This document shows, piece by piece, positions 9,480-17,904 of a stretch of DNA of 64,000 nt. Made by a program: the position numbers and the translations under genes. The notes under the pieces are model-generated. The model did not search any database. It had not been told where the DNA came from and saw only the letters and a list, made by a program, of their open reading frames with translations. The stretch's first letter is position 1. Each line of letters begins with the position of its first letter. Source of the DNA: Treponema sp. (GTDB lineage: Bacteria > Spirochaetota > Spirochaetia > Treponematales > Breznakiellaceae); assembly GCA_031278095.1 (NCBI GenBank), contig JAITLC010000136.1, positions 23,548 to 87,547 of the forward strand. The letters are read 5' to 3'.

Positions 9480-11109
9480 AAATTACAGACAAAAATCTTT
9501 CATTGTGATTATTTTCATATTTATTGCATCCGGTATGCCGCTTGCCGCCGCCGGCAGCTCGAGCAAAAACAATGCGAAGCTGGCGCCCGCAATTGGCATA
9601 AACAATGATAATTCAATATTGGTATTTTATCAGGATAATGAATATTTATATATTGATGAATATACTGTTAACAGGGACACAAGAAAAATACAAAAAATAA
9701 AAAATGAAAATAATATGTTTATAAAAAGCGAAAGTGATAAAAATAAATTATATTCCCAATATTTAAGTAACGGCGGAATATTGTTTATTAACGGAAATAC
9801 ATTGTCCGGGATCGACATATCTCAAAAAAAGCCTGTAAAGATTGCGGAGAATGTAAAACAGGCCGTATTTACGCCGGATAGATGTTTCTTTCTTTCAGCC
9901 GATGGTTCGTTCCATCTATATAATCCGATAGATAAAGAAATAAAAAAAATGTTCGATTGCGGCCCGGAAACCAACGGTTATCTGGAGGCTGTAAAAAAAC
10001 AGGAATATAAAAATATGCTTGAACAGGACGCAAAAAGCTGGCTTGAAACAAAGATTGACGGTTTTTCCTCAAATAATCCTGATGTTACATTTACCGATGC
10101 GGAAAAACATATGATTAACCGTTATGCGCTAATAATGAATAATCCGGATTCCGGAATAACCGCGGAAGAGTGGATTTCTTCCCTGCGGCAGGATTTAGAA
10201 GACAACAGAAAGAGCGAAGAATCGGCATCTGATATTCTTAAAAACAACAACACAATACCGGAGAATTTAAAATACAGGATCGCTTACCGGGACGGAAATA
10301 TTAATGTTCTCCTTGATTACACGGAAAATATTGATTTGATACTTCCTGCAAATTCGTCTGTCAACACAAATATACGCACTTACAATAAATTGCTGGAATA
10401 TAAGACCGGCTCCTATTCGCAAAATTCAAAAGCTGTAATAGAACGGCTGAAAAATGATGTAAAAGAGGAAATTGAAACATATATCAAAACCGAATACGGT
10501 AAGATTATGCTGCAAAGTGAAAATTATCGGAATGCCATAAAGGATCTAAAAAAAGAATATACGCTTAACAATATAAAGGCCGATCCGTTTTCCGGGCCGA
10601 AAGGAGGTTTTGACTTTTTCCCTGCCGATGAAGAATATATTGTTTTTTGCAAAAGAATTGAATTTGATGAAGAGTATTACAAAAATTTTGCTTCTATCGG
10701 TCAAAAAATGTCATTTATAAATATATCTGACAATGGTTTTTTTGTAATAGAAAATGGCAGACAGTACTATTACAATGCCTTTAATCTGGAAAAAAAGGAA
10801 ACTTCGTTTAGGCAGGAAGGGGAAGTTCTTTTTGCCGTTCCCGGAAACGGAAACATCACTGTCACCAGGGGCGGGCAATATCAGATAAAAAACAGCGATA
10901 AGTCCTCTGCACTTCTCCGCAATGACAGGAAATCAAACTATGCCGTAGATGGTTTATTTTATCTGGATATACTGCCTTTAACGAATGGGAAAAGCATATT
11001 GTATGTAAATACGGAAAACAACAGCCTTGATTCTTCCGTTAGAGAAGATTATATTTACATAAAACTAAACGGAAATAACGGTCTTGTAATGCCAATGGAG
11101 GTAAAATGA
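9466..11109 (+). CDS. Exported protein of transporter cluster, unknown function
   Basis: A 547-residue protein with an N-terminal signal (hydrophobic residues 14-32 ending MPLAAAGSS). N-terminal and C-terminal portions look like propeller strands (for example GINNDNSILVFYQDNEYLYI and FFVIENGRQYYYNAFNLEKK). The centre, about 175-365, is charged and helical. This beta-helix-beta plan resembles the product of the gene at 2887. The reading frame overlaps the permease gene by 14 bases and is followed by an overlapping lipoprotein gene (ATGA at 11106-11109), so all are one transcription unit. Codon use is AT-rich like its neighbours. No family recognised; probably an extracytoplasmic partner of the transporter. 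Confidence 0.65.
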   Translation: MEKYKNYRQKSFIVIIFIFIASGMPLAAAGSSSKNNAKLAPAIGINNDNSILVFYQDNEYLYIDEYTVNRDTRKIQKIKNENNMFIKSESDKNKLYSQYLSNGGILFINGNTLSGIDISQKKPVKIAENVKQAVFTPDRCFFLSADGSFHLYNPIDKEIKKMFDCGPETNGYLEAVKKQEYKNMLEQDAKSWLETKIDGFSSNNPDVTFTDAEKHMINRYALIMNNPDSGITAEEWISSLRQDLEDNRKSEESASDILKNNNTIPENLKYRIAYRDGNINVLLDYTENIDLILPANSSVNTNIRTYNKLLEYKTGSYSQNSKAVIERLKNDVKEEIETYIKTEYGKIMLQSENYRNAIKDLKKEYTLNNIKADPFSGPKGGFDFFPADEEYIVFCKRIEFDEEYYKNFASIGQKMSFINISDNGFFVIENGRQYYYNAFNLEKKETSFRQEGEVLFAVPGNGNITVTRGGQYQIKNSDKSSALLRNDRKSNYAVDGLFYLDILPLTNGKSILYVNTENNSLDSSVREDYIYIKLNGNNGLVMPMEVK

Positions 11110-11423
11110 AATCACGGACGGTATTATTTGCTGCTGTCGCTTTACTGGTATCAGGCTGTTCAGGTTTTATGGGTGATACCGGGAAGGATTCTGCCGTATT
11201 TAACGATGCTTCGGTCAAAAACATTGTCAATTTTGTCCCGAAGGGAAAAATGGATGTAGACGCTCTCATCAAAGACGAAACTGCCGACGGTAAAAACAAC
11301 GACGGTAAAATCGTTAAATCCATAATAAAATTTAACCTGGGCGAAGTCAGGCAAATTGATGATTCCTCGAAAGATTCCGACCTGAAAAAGCGGCTGTCTG
11401 CCGTAAAGAATGCTTTAAAATAA
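11106..11423 (+). CDS. Small lipoprotein
   Basis: A 105-residue lipoprotein with a short signal and lipobox VSGC then S (residues 15-18). The mature part is hydrophilic (DETADGKNNDGKIVKS) with no recognised domain. It overlaps the stop of the preceding gene by four bases and ends the cluster; the next 196 bases have no gene. Function unknown; by position it is an accessory of the divergent ABC transporter. Confidence 0.6.
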   Translation: MKSRTVLFAAVALLVSGCSGFMGDTGKDSAVFNDASVKNIVNFVPKGKMDVDALIKDETADGKNNDGKIVKSIIKFNLGEVRQIDDSSKDSDLKKRLSAVKNALK

Positions 11424-11619
11424 AAGCGGGGAGACCGGCGGTTTGAGATAACCTCGAACCATGCGAACGGAAGAAAATTCGGGCAAAAATGAAGGCCGTC
11501 GAAGCAAACGTTCGTGTCTGTCCGCGTCGTGGTAAACCGGGAATTGCTGCCGCTATTCCCTATTTTTTTCATTTGTGGCATAGTATAGCCAGATTGTTCT
11601 GCTGCTTCGGAGGAATTCT
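11424..11619. other. Intergenic gap between transporter cluster and ileS
   Basis: No gene seen. The stretch around 11505-11535 (TTCGTGTCTGTCCGCGTCGT, then GGTAAA) resembles one half of the inverted repeat found at about 53350-53450. Sequence composition changes here from AT-rich to GC-richer. A Shine-Dalgarno GGAGG at 11609-11613 belongs to ileS. Confidence 0.4.
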
Positions 11620-14600
11620 GTGTATAAAAGCGTAGACTCCAGGGTCAATTTTCCCAAACTTGAGGAGGAGATCCTCATCTTTTGGGAGAAGAATCACATC
11701 TTTGAAAAATCAGTTTCCCGGCGTGAGGGAAGGGAAGAGTTTGTCTTCTACGATGGCCCCCCCTTTGCCACGGGCATGCCTCACTTTGGCCATTTTATCC
11801 CCAGTACCATCAAGGACATCATTCCCCGTTACATGACCATGAAGGGGAAGAAGGTGGAACGCCGTTTCGGCTGGGACTGTCACGGTCTTCCCGTCGAGAC
11901 ACTCATTGAAAAGGAGCTGGGTCTCAATTCCAGGACGGATATAGAAAAGTACGGCATTGCCAAATTCAACGAGGCCTGCCGTTCCTCAGTGCTCCGCTAT
12001 GTGAAGGAATGGAGGGCCATCATTACCCGTCTGGGCCGCTGGGTGGATTTTGATAACGACTACAAGACCATGGACGGCGACTACATGGAGACGATCTGGT
12101 GGGCGGTGAAGAGCCTCTGGGAGAAGGCCCTTCTCTACGAGGGCTACTATATCCTGCCCTACTGTCCCCGCTGCGCCACGGTGCTTTCCGCCCACGAACT
12201 CAACCTGGGCGGCTACAGAGATGTTCACGATCCCGCAATCACGATCCGTTTCAGGGTGAAGGGTATTGCTCCCGCGGGCCGTGCTTCTGCAAACCCCGGA
12301 CTAGACGGTCTTGCCGGCGGAAACACATATGTACTGGCCTGGACTACCACCCCCTGGACTCTGCCGTCGAACCTTGCCCTCACCGTAGGGCCGGACATTG
12401 ATTATGTGCTGATCCAGGACGGGACCGACCGCTATATTCTTGCGGAGGCCCGGCTTTCCGCTTATTACAGGAATCCGCCAAAGATGCCCGGGGAAGCGGA
12501 ACTTCAGGCGGGAGCGCTTCCCGGAGAGGGGGACTGTAAGATTCTCCGGCGTATGAAAGGGGCGGATCTTGTGGGTATCGAATATGAACCCCTGTTTCCC
12601 TATTTTGCTTCAGCCGCGGAGCAGAATGCCTTTAGGATTTATCCCGGCGACTTTGTCTCTACCGAAGACGGCACGGGAATTGTACACACCGCGCCCGGTT
12701 TCGGCGAAGACGACGCACGGGTGCTTAAGGGAACCGGAGTTCCCACCATCTGCCCCATTGACGCCGAATGCCGCTTTACCGCCGAGGTGTCCGATTACGA
12801 GGGGCTCTTTGTCAAGGACGCGGACAGGGCGATCATGGAGCGTCTCAAGGCTGAAGGGAAACTGGTAAAACGCGATCAGATCCTCCACTCGTATCCCCAC
12901 TGCTGGAGATGCGGAAGCCCGTTAATATACCGGGCGGTGAGTTCCTGGTTTGTCAATGTTGAAAAGATCAAGGAAGACATGCTGAATGCCAACAGTCAGA
13001 TCTACTGGGTACCCGAACATATCAAGACAGGACGTTTCGGTAAATGGCTTGAAGGCGCAAGGGACTGGGCGATAAGCCGCAACCGCTACTGGGGCAATCC
13101 CCTGCCCATCTGGCGCTGTCCCGATTGCGGCAAGACGATCTGTATCGGAAACCGCGCGGAACTGAAGGAGCTTTCCGGCATAGAGCCTGAAGATCTGCAC
13201 AAGCATTTTGTTGACGATATTACCATTCCCTGTGAATGCGGTTCCGTGATGAAACGGATTCCCGAAGTTCTGGACTGCTGGTTTGAATCCGGCGCCATGC
13301 CCTACGGACAGAATCACTATCCCTTTGAAAACAAGGAATTCTTTGACAGCCATTTTCCGGCGGATTTTATCAACGAAAGCCTTGACCAGACCAGGGGCTG
13401 GTTCTACACCCTTACTGTCCTTGCGGCGGCGCTTTTCAGGAAGCCGGCTTTTAAGAACTGCATTGTCAGCGGTTTGGTATTGGCTTCCGACGGCAAGAAG
13501 ATGAGCAAGAGCCTCCGCAATTACACCGATCCTGTGAAAGTGCTGAATACGTACGGAGCCGACGCTGTCCGGTTTTTTCTCATTCACTCGGCGCTCATTA
13601 AGGCCGAAGATCTCCGTTACAGCGATGAGGGAGTGAAAGAGGTACTTAAAAGCATCATCCTTCCCCTCTGGAGTGCGTACAGTTTCTTTGTTACCTACGC
13701 TGCTATAGACAAGGTTAGTCCCTCGGGGGCGCCGGGGCATCCCTCCAATCTCCTGGATAAATGGATCCTCTCCATGGCAGAACTTCTGTCGGAGGATGTA
13801 GGGAATGCCCTTGATGTCTACGATCTTTCCCGTGCCGTTGATCCCATCATCAGCTTTATAGATCTTCTCAACAACTGGTACATCCGCCGTTCCCGGCGCC
13901 GTTTCTGGAAGAGCGAAAACGACGAGGATAAGCTTGAAGCTTATGCCACACTCCATGATGTGCTCAAGACGCTGATCACCGTTGCCGCTCCTTTTATGCC
14001 CTTTATCACCGATGCAATCTGGCAGAATCTCCGTTCCGAAGGGGATGCGGAATCGGTGCACCTGGCCGACTATCCCGTCGTGCGGGCGGAACGCCGCGAC
14101 CCGGATCTGGAATTCAGAATGGCTGCGGTGCAGCATGCAGTCTCCATGGGGCGGGCCCTTCGTTCCCAGCATAACATCAAGGTACGCCAGCCCCTTAAAA
14201 CCGTTGAATTGGTAACACGCGATGAAGATGAAAAAAAAGCGCTCCTTGAAATGGAAGACATTATCCGGGAGGAGTTGAACGTAAAGGATGTGCTTTTCCG
14301 GGATAACGAGGAAGATCTTGTAAGTTACGAGGTAAAGGCCAATTTCCGTGTTCTGGGTAAGGAACTGGGCAAGGACATGAAGACTGCCGCCTCCAGAATT
14401 GAGGCTCTAAGCCAGCAGGAGATCCAGGGGCTTCTTGAAGACGCAACCCTCTCCATTGACATTAAATCTGCGAATGGCGGAAGCCGGACTCTGGAGATTA
14501 CCGCAGAAAAACTGGATATACGGCGTATAGAAAAGGCCAACCTCAAGGTGCTGAACGAAGCTACCCTTACCGTGGGCCTTGATACGGAGATTACCGAAGA

Positions 14601-14856
14601 ACTCTCCCAGGAGGGAGATGTGCGGGATCTTGTGCGGGGCATACAGAATCTCCGCAAGGTAAAGGGTTTTGAGGTTACCGACAGGATAAAGCTCACGCTT
14701 TCCGGTTCAGCCGCACTGAAAAAGGCGTGGGACAATTTCTCCGCCTTTGCCGTTTCGGAAATACTGGCAACAGAAACAGTATGGGCCGAAGTAGAAAATA
14801 TGCAGGAAATTGAAGCGGGGGAAGAAAAGTGGCTTGTTCATATACAGCGGGTGTAA
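11620..14856 (+). CDS. ileS: Isoleucyl-tRNA synthetase, eukaryote-like (IleRS2) form
   Basis: Charges tRNA-Ile with isoleucine and edits mischarged valine. At 1078 residues it is longer than the common bacterial form. The class I HIGH motif reads HFGH (residues 55-58) within DGPPFATGMPHFGH, and KMSKS is present at 627-631. The GWDCHGLPVE segment, the CP1 editing domain (TTTPWTLPSNLALTV) and the anticodon-binding region (FIDLLNNWYIRRSRRRFW) all follow the eukaryote-type pattern. The start is GTG at 11620, chosen because a good GGAGG lies 6 bases upstream and the protein begins as family members do. Enzymes of this subtype are known to be poorly inhibited by mupirocin. It stands alone; the lipoprotein gene behind it begins 20 bases after its stop. 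Confidence 0.97.
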   Translation: MYKSVDSRVNFPKLEEEILIFWEKNHIFEKSVSRREGREEFVFYDGPPFATGMPHFGHFIPSTIKDIIPRYMTMKGKKVERRFGWDCHGLPVETLIEKELGLNSRTDIEKYGIAKFNEACRSSVLRYVKEWRAIITRLGRWVDFDNDYKTMDGDYMETIWWAVKSLWEKALLYEGYYILPYCPRCATVLSAHELNLGGYRDVHDPAITIRFRVKGIAPAGRASANPGLDGLAGGNTYVLAWTTTPWTLPSNLALTVGPDIDYVLIQDGTDRYILAEARLSAYYRNPPKMPGEAELQAGALPGEGDCKILRRMKGADLVGIEYEPLFPYFASAAEQNAFRIYPGDFVSTEDGTGIVHTAPGFGEDDARVLKGTGVPTICPIDAECRFTAEVSDYEGLFVKDADRAIMERLKAEGKLVKRDQILHSYPHCWRCGSPLIYRAVSSWFVNVEKIKEDMLNANSQIYWVPEHIKTGRFGKWLEGARDWAISRNRYWGNPLPIWRCPDCGKTICIGNRAELKELSGIEPEDLHKHFVDDITIPCECGSVMKRIPEVLDCWFESGAMPYGQNHYPFENKEFFDSHFPADFINESLDQTRGWFYTLTVLAAALFRKPAFKNCIVSGLVLASDGKKMSKSLRNYTDPVKVLNTYGADAVRFFLIHSALIKAEDLRYSDEGVKEVLKSIILPLWSAYSFFVTYAAIDKVSPSGAPGHPSNLLDKWILSMAELLSEDVGNALDVYDLSRAVDPIISFIDLLNNWYIRRSRRRFWKSENDEDKLEAYATLHDVLKTLITVAAPFMPFITDAIWQNLRSEGDAESVHLADYPVVRAERRDPDLEFRMAAVQHAVSMGRALRSQHNIKVRQPLKTVELVTRDEDEKKALLEMEDIIREELNVKDVLFRDNEEDLVSYEVKANFRVLGKELGKDMKTAASRIEALSQQEIQGLLEDATLSIDIKSANGGSRTLEITAEKLDIRRIEKANLKVLNEATLTVGLDTEITEELSQEGDVRDLVRGIQNLRKVKGFEVTDRIKLTLSGSAALKKAWDNFSAFAVSEILATETVWAEVENMQEIEAGEEKWLVHIQRV

Positions 14857-14876
14857 AAAATTCGGAAGCAGGATTT

Positions 14877-15815
14877 TTGCATTTCAAATTCCGTGCCGTC
14901 TTTTTTTCTCTATTCGTTTTATTTTCCTGCGCCAGCCGTCCCTCTATCGAGGAAATGTATCCGGGGATGGAGTTTGTGGCTCTTAACCCCGGCGCTCTTG
15001 CCTATGTGTATGTGGACGCGGCTTCTTCCCGGCTCATTCTGGAAGCCTCGGATCTTGCAGGACTCCGGGACAGGCATGCGGCGGAAATTCTTGACCGTAC
15101 CGGTAATGCGGTATTGGCGGTCTTTCCGGGCAACAGTGAGATGGCTATACAGGCGCTTGCCTGGGGCAACTACCCTGCCGGCCGGGTAAATTTTTCCTTT
15201 TTTTTCAGCAAGGCCTGGAAGAAGTACAAGTCCGAACGCGGAAGTTCCTTCTGGTTTTCGGCGGATGACGGAATATCGTTAGCCCTGAAAAAGGATCAGG
15301 TTTTTCTGGGGGTAAAGAACCGGAATGTTAGAGGACTGTCCGTGGAGGAAGTCTGGGATCCCTGGGCGCCCGTCGATCCCTTCGGCCCCTATCCGGGGCG
15401 GGTTGTGCCCGATGGTTTCAGGGCTTACCGGGAGGGAGCCGCCCTGGCTCTCTGGGTCGATAATCCTGCAGCCAACCTGGGCGCCGTTCTTGAGACCCTC
15501 TCCATTCCCCTGCAGATCCCGGCGGAAAGCTGCTTTGTAGCCCTTGATCCTCTCGAAAAGGAGAGTTTTAGCGGGCGTATACGGATGGAATTCTCCCAGC
15601 CGAGCCAGGCGCGGGCCATTCTTGTCCTCATGACCATGGCCAGATCCCTAATGCCCAGGACGGAAAACAGGCTTGAAGGAACGGCGGCCCTGGCTTCCCT
15701 GATATTTGCAAATCCCCCCCAACAGGACGGCAGCGCCATTAACCTGATCACCGCTCCCCTGGGTTCTGATGAGATTGCTTTACTTTTTAGGATGTTTTCA
15801 GTATCATCAAAATAG
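14877..15815 (+). CDS. Lipoprotein, unknown function
   Basis: A protein of about 312 residues. The best start is TTG at 14877: from there the N-terminus is a textbook spirochaetal lipoprotein signal (MHFKFRAVFFSLFVLFSCAS, lipobox LFSC). The upstream ATG at 14829 lies inside ileS and would put sixteen unlikely residues in front. The mature part has no motif I recognise. A periodic hydrophobic/glycine pattern (AVFPGNSEMAIQALAWGNYP, then FWFSADDGISLALKKDQVFL) suggests a mixed beta fold. It follows ileS closely but has no functional link I can see. A hairpin repeat begins two bases after the stop. Confidence 0.65.
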   Translation: MHFKFRAVFFSLFVLFSCASRPSIEEMYPGMEFVALNPGALAYVYVDAASSRLILEASDLAGLRDRHAAEILDRTGNAVLAVFPGNSEMAIQALAWGNYPAGRVNFSFFFSKAWKKYKSERGSSFWFSADDGISLALKKDQVFLGVKNRNVRGLSVEEVWDPWAPVDPFGPYPGRVVPDGFRAYREGAALALWVDNPAANLGAVLETLSIPLQIPAESCFVALDPLEKESFSGRIRMEFSQPSQARAILVLMTMARSLMPRTENRLEGTAALASLIFANPPQQDGSAINLITAPLGSDEIALLFRMFSVSSK

Positions 15816-15817
15816 AT

Positions 15818-15869
15818 GAGCTTGTTTCAAAACTCAGGTTTTTTCTGAACAATGGTTTTTGAACAAGTC
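15818..15869. repeat. Palindromic repeat, family II
   Basis: Imperfect inverted repeat: CTTGTTTCAAAAC pairs with GTTTTTGAACAAG, with an inner segment that can fold as well. A 25-base core is identical to part of the copy at 18747-18776. It lies directly behind the lipoprotein gene stop. Confidence 0.6.
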
Positions 15870-16008
15870 ATAATGAACAAATATACAGGGAAACGGATTG
15901 GCGTCATTTAATCGGCGTTTCCCTAAATCTATGGTGTATAAAGAGACTTTTCCAAAACTTCAGCTTTTTGGAAGACAAGTTTTGCTTGTCAAGTTTCCTT
16001 ATATTGGT

Positions 16009-16089
16009 GTCTGTCCATAATGTAGACATATTATGGACAGACTTCCTTAAAACGGTCTGTCCGCAAAGTAACCGGCTTTATGGACAGAC
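16009..16089. repeat. Composite palindromic repeat, family I copy 1
   Basis: Two hairpins in series joined by ACTTCCTTAAAAC. The first (16009-16042) has a 13-bp perfect stem, GTCTGTCCATAAT pairing with ATTATGGACAGAC. The second (16055-16089) is GTCTGTCCGCAAAG, loop TAACCGG, then CTTTATGGACAGAC. Related copies are at 18523-18649 and 28083-28178. Confidence 0.75.
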
Positions 16090-16131
16090 GCTATTTAGAG
16101 GAAAAAGCGGACGTGCGGCCGCTTTTTCTAA

Positions 16132-16169
16132 AGCCATTCCCGGAAAAAACTTGAGTTTTGGGAATGGCT
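16132..16169. repeat. Nested palindrome upstream of the FmdB gene
   Basis: Stem AGCCATTCCC/GGGAATGGCT encloses a second pairing AAAACT/AGTTTT. The architecture is like family II (GAAACAGGCTC-type hairpins with an inner CAAAACT/AGTTTT). It lies in the 5' leader of the next gene and no T-run follows, so it is not a simple terminator. Confidence 0.5.
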
Positions 16170-16203
16170 CTAAATTTTAAAAAAAATATGTGCGGAGAGT
16201 GCG

Positions 16204-16545
16204 ATGCCTACCTACGGATACGAATGCAAATCCTGCGGACACATCTTTGATGTGTTCCAGAACATGAGCGATGAGCCGTTAAAAACCTGCCCGCAGTGCG
16301 GCAAAGATGTCAGGCGGCTTATCAATGGAGGTACCGGTATTATCTTTAAGGGCTCCGGTTTCTATGTTACCGACAAGGGGAAAGAGAAGCCGGCCGCGGC
16401 CGCGGGGAAAGAGAAGACCGAAACTCCCAAAACGGAGAGTTCCTCCCCCGCCGCTGCGGCAACAGCAGGCACGGAACATGCCGTCAAGAGTGCAGACCGT
16501 TCTCCCCCGCACGAGGCTTCTCAGACGAAGAAGGTTGCAGGGTAA
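16204..16545 (+). CDS. FmdB-family zinc-ribbon protein
   Basis: A 113-residue protein of the FmdB/CxxC_CxxC family of small putative regulatory proteins. The N-terminus MPTYGYECKSCG is diagnostic, and the zinc-ribbon cysteines are C8, C11, C29 and C32. GTGIIFKGSGFYVTD is the conserved motif after the ribbon. The C-terminal half is a low-complexity Ala/Pro/Lys tail. The family was named for a regulator of formamidase genes but its general role is unsettled. SD GGAGAG lies just before the ATG. A second zinc-ribbon gene follows after four bases. Confidence 0.9.
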   Translation: MPTYGYECKSCGHIFDVFQNMSDEPLKTCPQCGKDVRRLINGGTGIIFKGSGFYVTDKGKEKPAAAAGKEKTETPKTESSSPAAAATAGTEHAVKSADRSPPHEASQTKKVAG

Positions 16546-16549
16546 TACG

Positions 16550-16891
16550 GTGAAACGGAGCGCAGTATTAAAAAAAAGCCCGCGGTTTTTTTGTGACAAC
16601 TGCGGTGAAGAAGTAGGCCGGCAGGCAAAGAGCTGTCCCCATTGCGGCAGATTCTTTGCCTCTGTGCGTTGTCCCGCCTGCGGTTTTACCGGAGCGGAGG
16701 GCCTCTTTTCATCAGGCTGTCCGATCTGCGGTTATTCCACTCCTGTTTCAAGAGCGCCGCCTCCGAAGGAGGGCTTTTTCAGCAAGCCGTCCGCAAGGGA
16801 AGCGGCAGGACCCTTGCCCCTCTGGGTCTACATTGTTGCCCTTGTTACTCTCGCCGCCGTTATCTTTTTGCTTATCCGCAATATTCTTTAA
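16550..16891 (+). CDS. Zinc-ribbon membrane protein
   Basis: Predicted start GTG at 16550, four bases after the FmdB stop. The longer open frame reaching back to 16307 overlaps the FmdB gene in another frame and gives an implausible arginine/proline-rich N-terminus. The resulting 113-residue protein has cysteine pairs CDNCGEE, CPHCGRF, CPACGF and CPICGY, i.e. two zinc ribbons, followed by a linker and a C-terminal membrane helix (WVYIVALVTLAAVIFLLI). The cysteines would lie in the cytoplasm if the helix is a tail anchor. Its stop overlaps by four bases the end of the convergent amrS-like gene. Function unknown. Confidence 0.75.
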   Translation: MKRSAVLKKSPRFFCDNCGEEVGRQAKSCPHCGRFFASVRCPACGFTGAEGLFSSGCPICGYSTPVSRAPPPKEGFFSKPSAREAAGPLPLWVYIVALVTLAAVIFLLIRNIL

Positions 16892-17895
16892 TAGACTATC
16901 GGGGCGGCCTTTCCACAGCGGACGCAGGTATACTGCTTGTTGTTGAACGCAAGGCCTGAAGTGTCTGCCCTGAAGCCGCTGCGGGACACCAGCGTTGCGC
17001 CGCAGCCGGGACAGACAGTGTCGCTGAAGCGTTTTGGGTTGTGTGGAATATTGCCTGTATAGACAAATGACAGTTTTTCTGCGGCTCGTTCCGCCGCGCT
17101 GATGATCCGCCCGGCTTTCGTTGCAGCCCCATGGTAACGCCATGCCGGATGGTAGGCGGAGAGGTGCCAGGGAATGCCGGCGGATAATCCTTTGATAAAA
17201 TCCCCCAGGGCATCCAGCTCTTCTTCTGAATCGTTAAGGTCCGGAACAATCAGGGTGGTGATCTCGGTATGAACTCCTGCTTCCACTGCAAGCCGTACAA
17301 AGTCCAGAACTGTTCCGAGATCCCCTCCCAGAACACGGGAATAGGTATCCTCTGAAAAACATTTAATGTCTATGTTGGCGGCATCGGTGAGGGCCAGCAC
17401 TTCTTTTGCGGCCTCCTTCAGGACAGTACCATTGCTCACAAGAACATTGGCAATTCCCCGGCTGCGGGCTTCCTCCATGCAGGAGAGAAGATACTCAATA
17501 TGGACAAGCGGCTCCGAATAGGTATAGGCAATCTGGGGATTCCCGCTCCGCAGTGCCGCCCTGCAGAGTTCCTGCGGAGACACAAAAGGCGCTTCATTAT
17601 CGGTACTCTGGGAGATATGCCAGTTCTGGCAGAATGGACAACGGAGATTGCAGCCCGAAAATCCGACGGAAAGTATCTGTGAACCGGGACGGAAGTGGTA
17701 GAGCGGTTTCTTTTCAACCGGATCTACGGCGCTGCCCGTAATACGGCCTGCAAAAGGAAGCAAAAGTTTTCCTTCATGGTTAATGCGGACTTTGCAGATA
17801 CCCTGCATGCCTTCCTTGAGCCTGCATCTCCACGGACAGAGACTGCATCCAACAATGCCTGTTCCGGTGAAGGAATAAAAACGGCTCTCCGGCAT
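16888..17895 (-). CDS. amrS: AmmeMemoRadiSam system radical SAM enzyme
   Basis: A 335-residue radical SAM protein related to pyruvate formate-lyase activating enzymes and matching the AmrS branch. The CxxxCxxC cluster motif is C82-N-L-R-C86-P-F-C89, preceded by FSG, and aromatic residues follow (QNWHIS). An N-terminal four-cysteine stretch (C17, C20, C24, C34) and a C-terminal zinc-ribbon-like pair (CPGCGA...CVRCGK) are also present. It carries an extra C-terminal zinc region compared with simple activases. The partner AMMECR1 and Memo proteins are not in the window. It sits 9 bases behind a small unknown gene on the same strand. Reaction of this subfamily is not established. Confidence 0.88.
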   Translation of the reverse strand: MPESRFYSFTGTGIVGCSLCPWRCRLKEGMQGICKVRINHEGKLLLPFAGRITGSAVDPVEKKPLYHFRPGSQILSVGFSGCNLRCPFCQNWHISQSTDNEAPFVSPQELCRAALRSGNPQIAYTYSEPLVHIEYLLSCMEEARSRGIANVLVSNGTVLKEAAKEVLALTDAANIDIKCFSEDTYSRVLGGDLGTVLDFVRLAVEAGVHTEITTLIVPDLNDSEEELDALGDFIKGLSAGIPWHLSAYHPAWRYHGAATKAGRIISAAERAAEKLSFVYTGNIPHNPKRFSDTVCPGCGATLVSRSGFRADTSGLAFNNKQYTCVRCGKAAPIVY

Positions 17896-17904
17896 AAGCC
17901 CTGT

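Larger units (their letters stand above)
15816..16203. other. Hairpin-dense intergenic region
   Basis: 388 bases without a gene. In order it holds a family II repeat (15818-15869), a 22-base segment duplicated at 19779-19800 (copy here 15897-15918), a TTCCAAAA/TTTTGGAA hairpin (15950-15973), a GACAAG/CTTGTC hairpin (15974-15990), a family I composite element (16009-16089), a 10-bp perfect stem GAAAAAGCGG/CCGCTTTTTC (16101-16128), and a 10-bp stem AGCCATTCCC/GGGAATGGCT (16132-16169). The last ends 34 bases before the next start codon. Confidence 0.7.

Noticed and set aside
12922..14172. 416-codon open frame on the minus strand
   Set aside because: Antisense to ileS, a certain gene; the translation has no family features.
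15968..16180. 70-codon plus-strand frame before the FmdB gene
   Set aside because: Consists entirely of the hairpin repeats in that gap.
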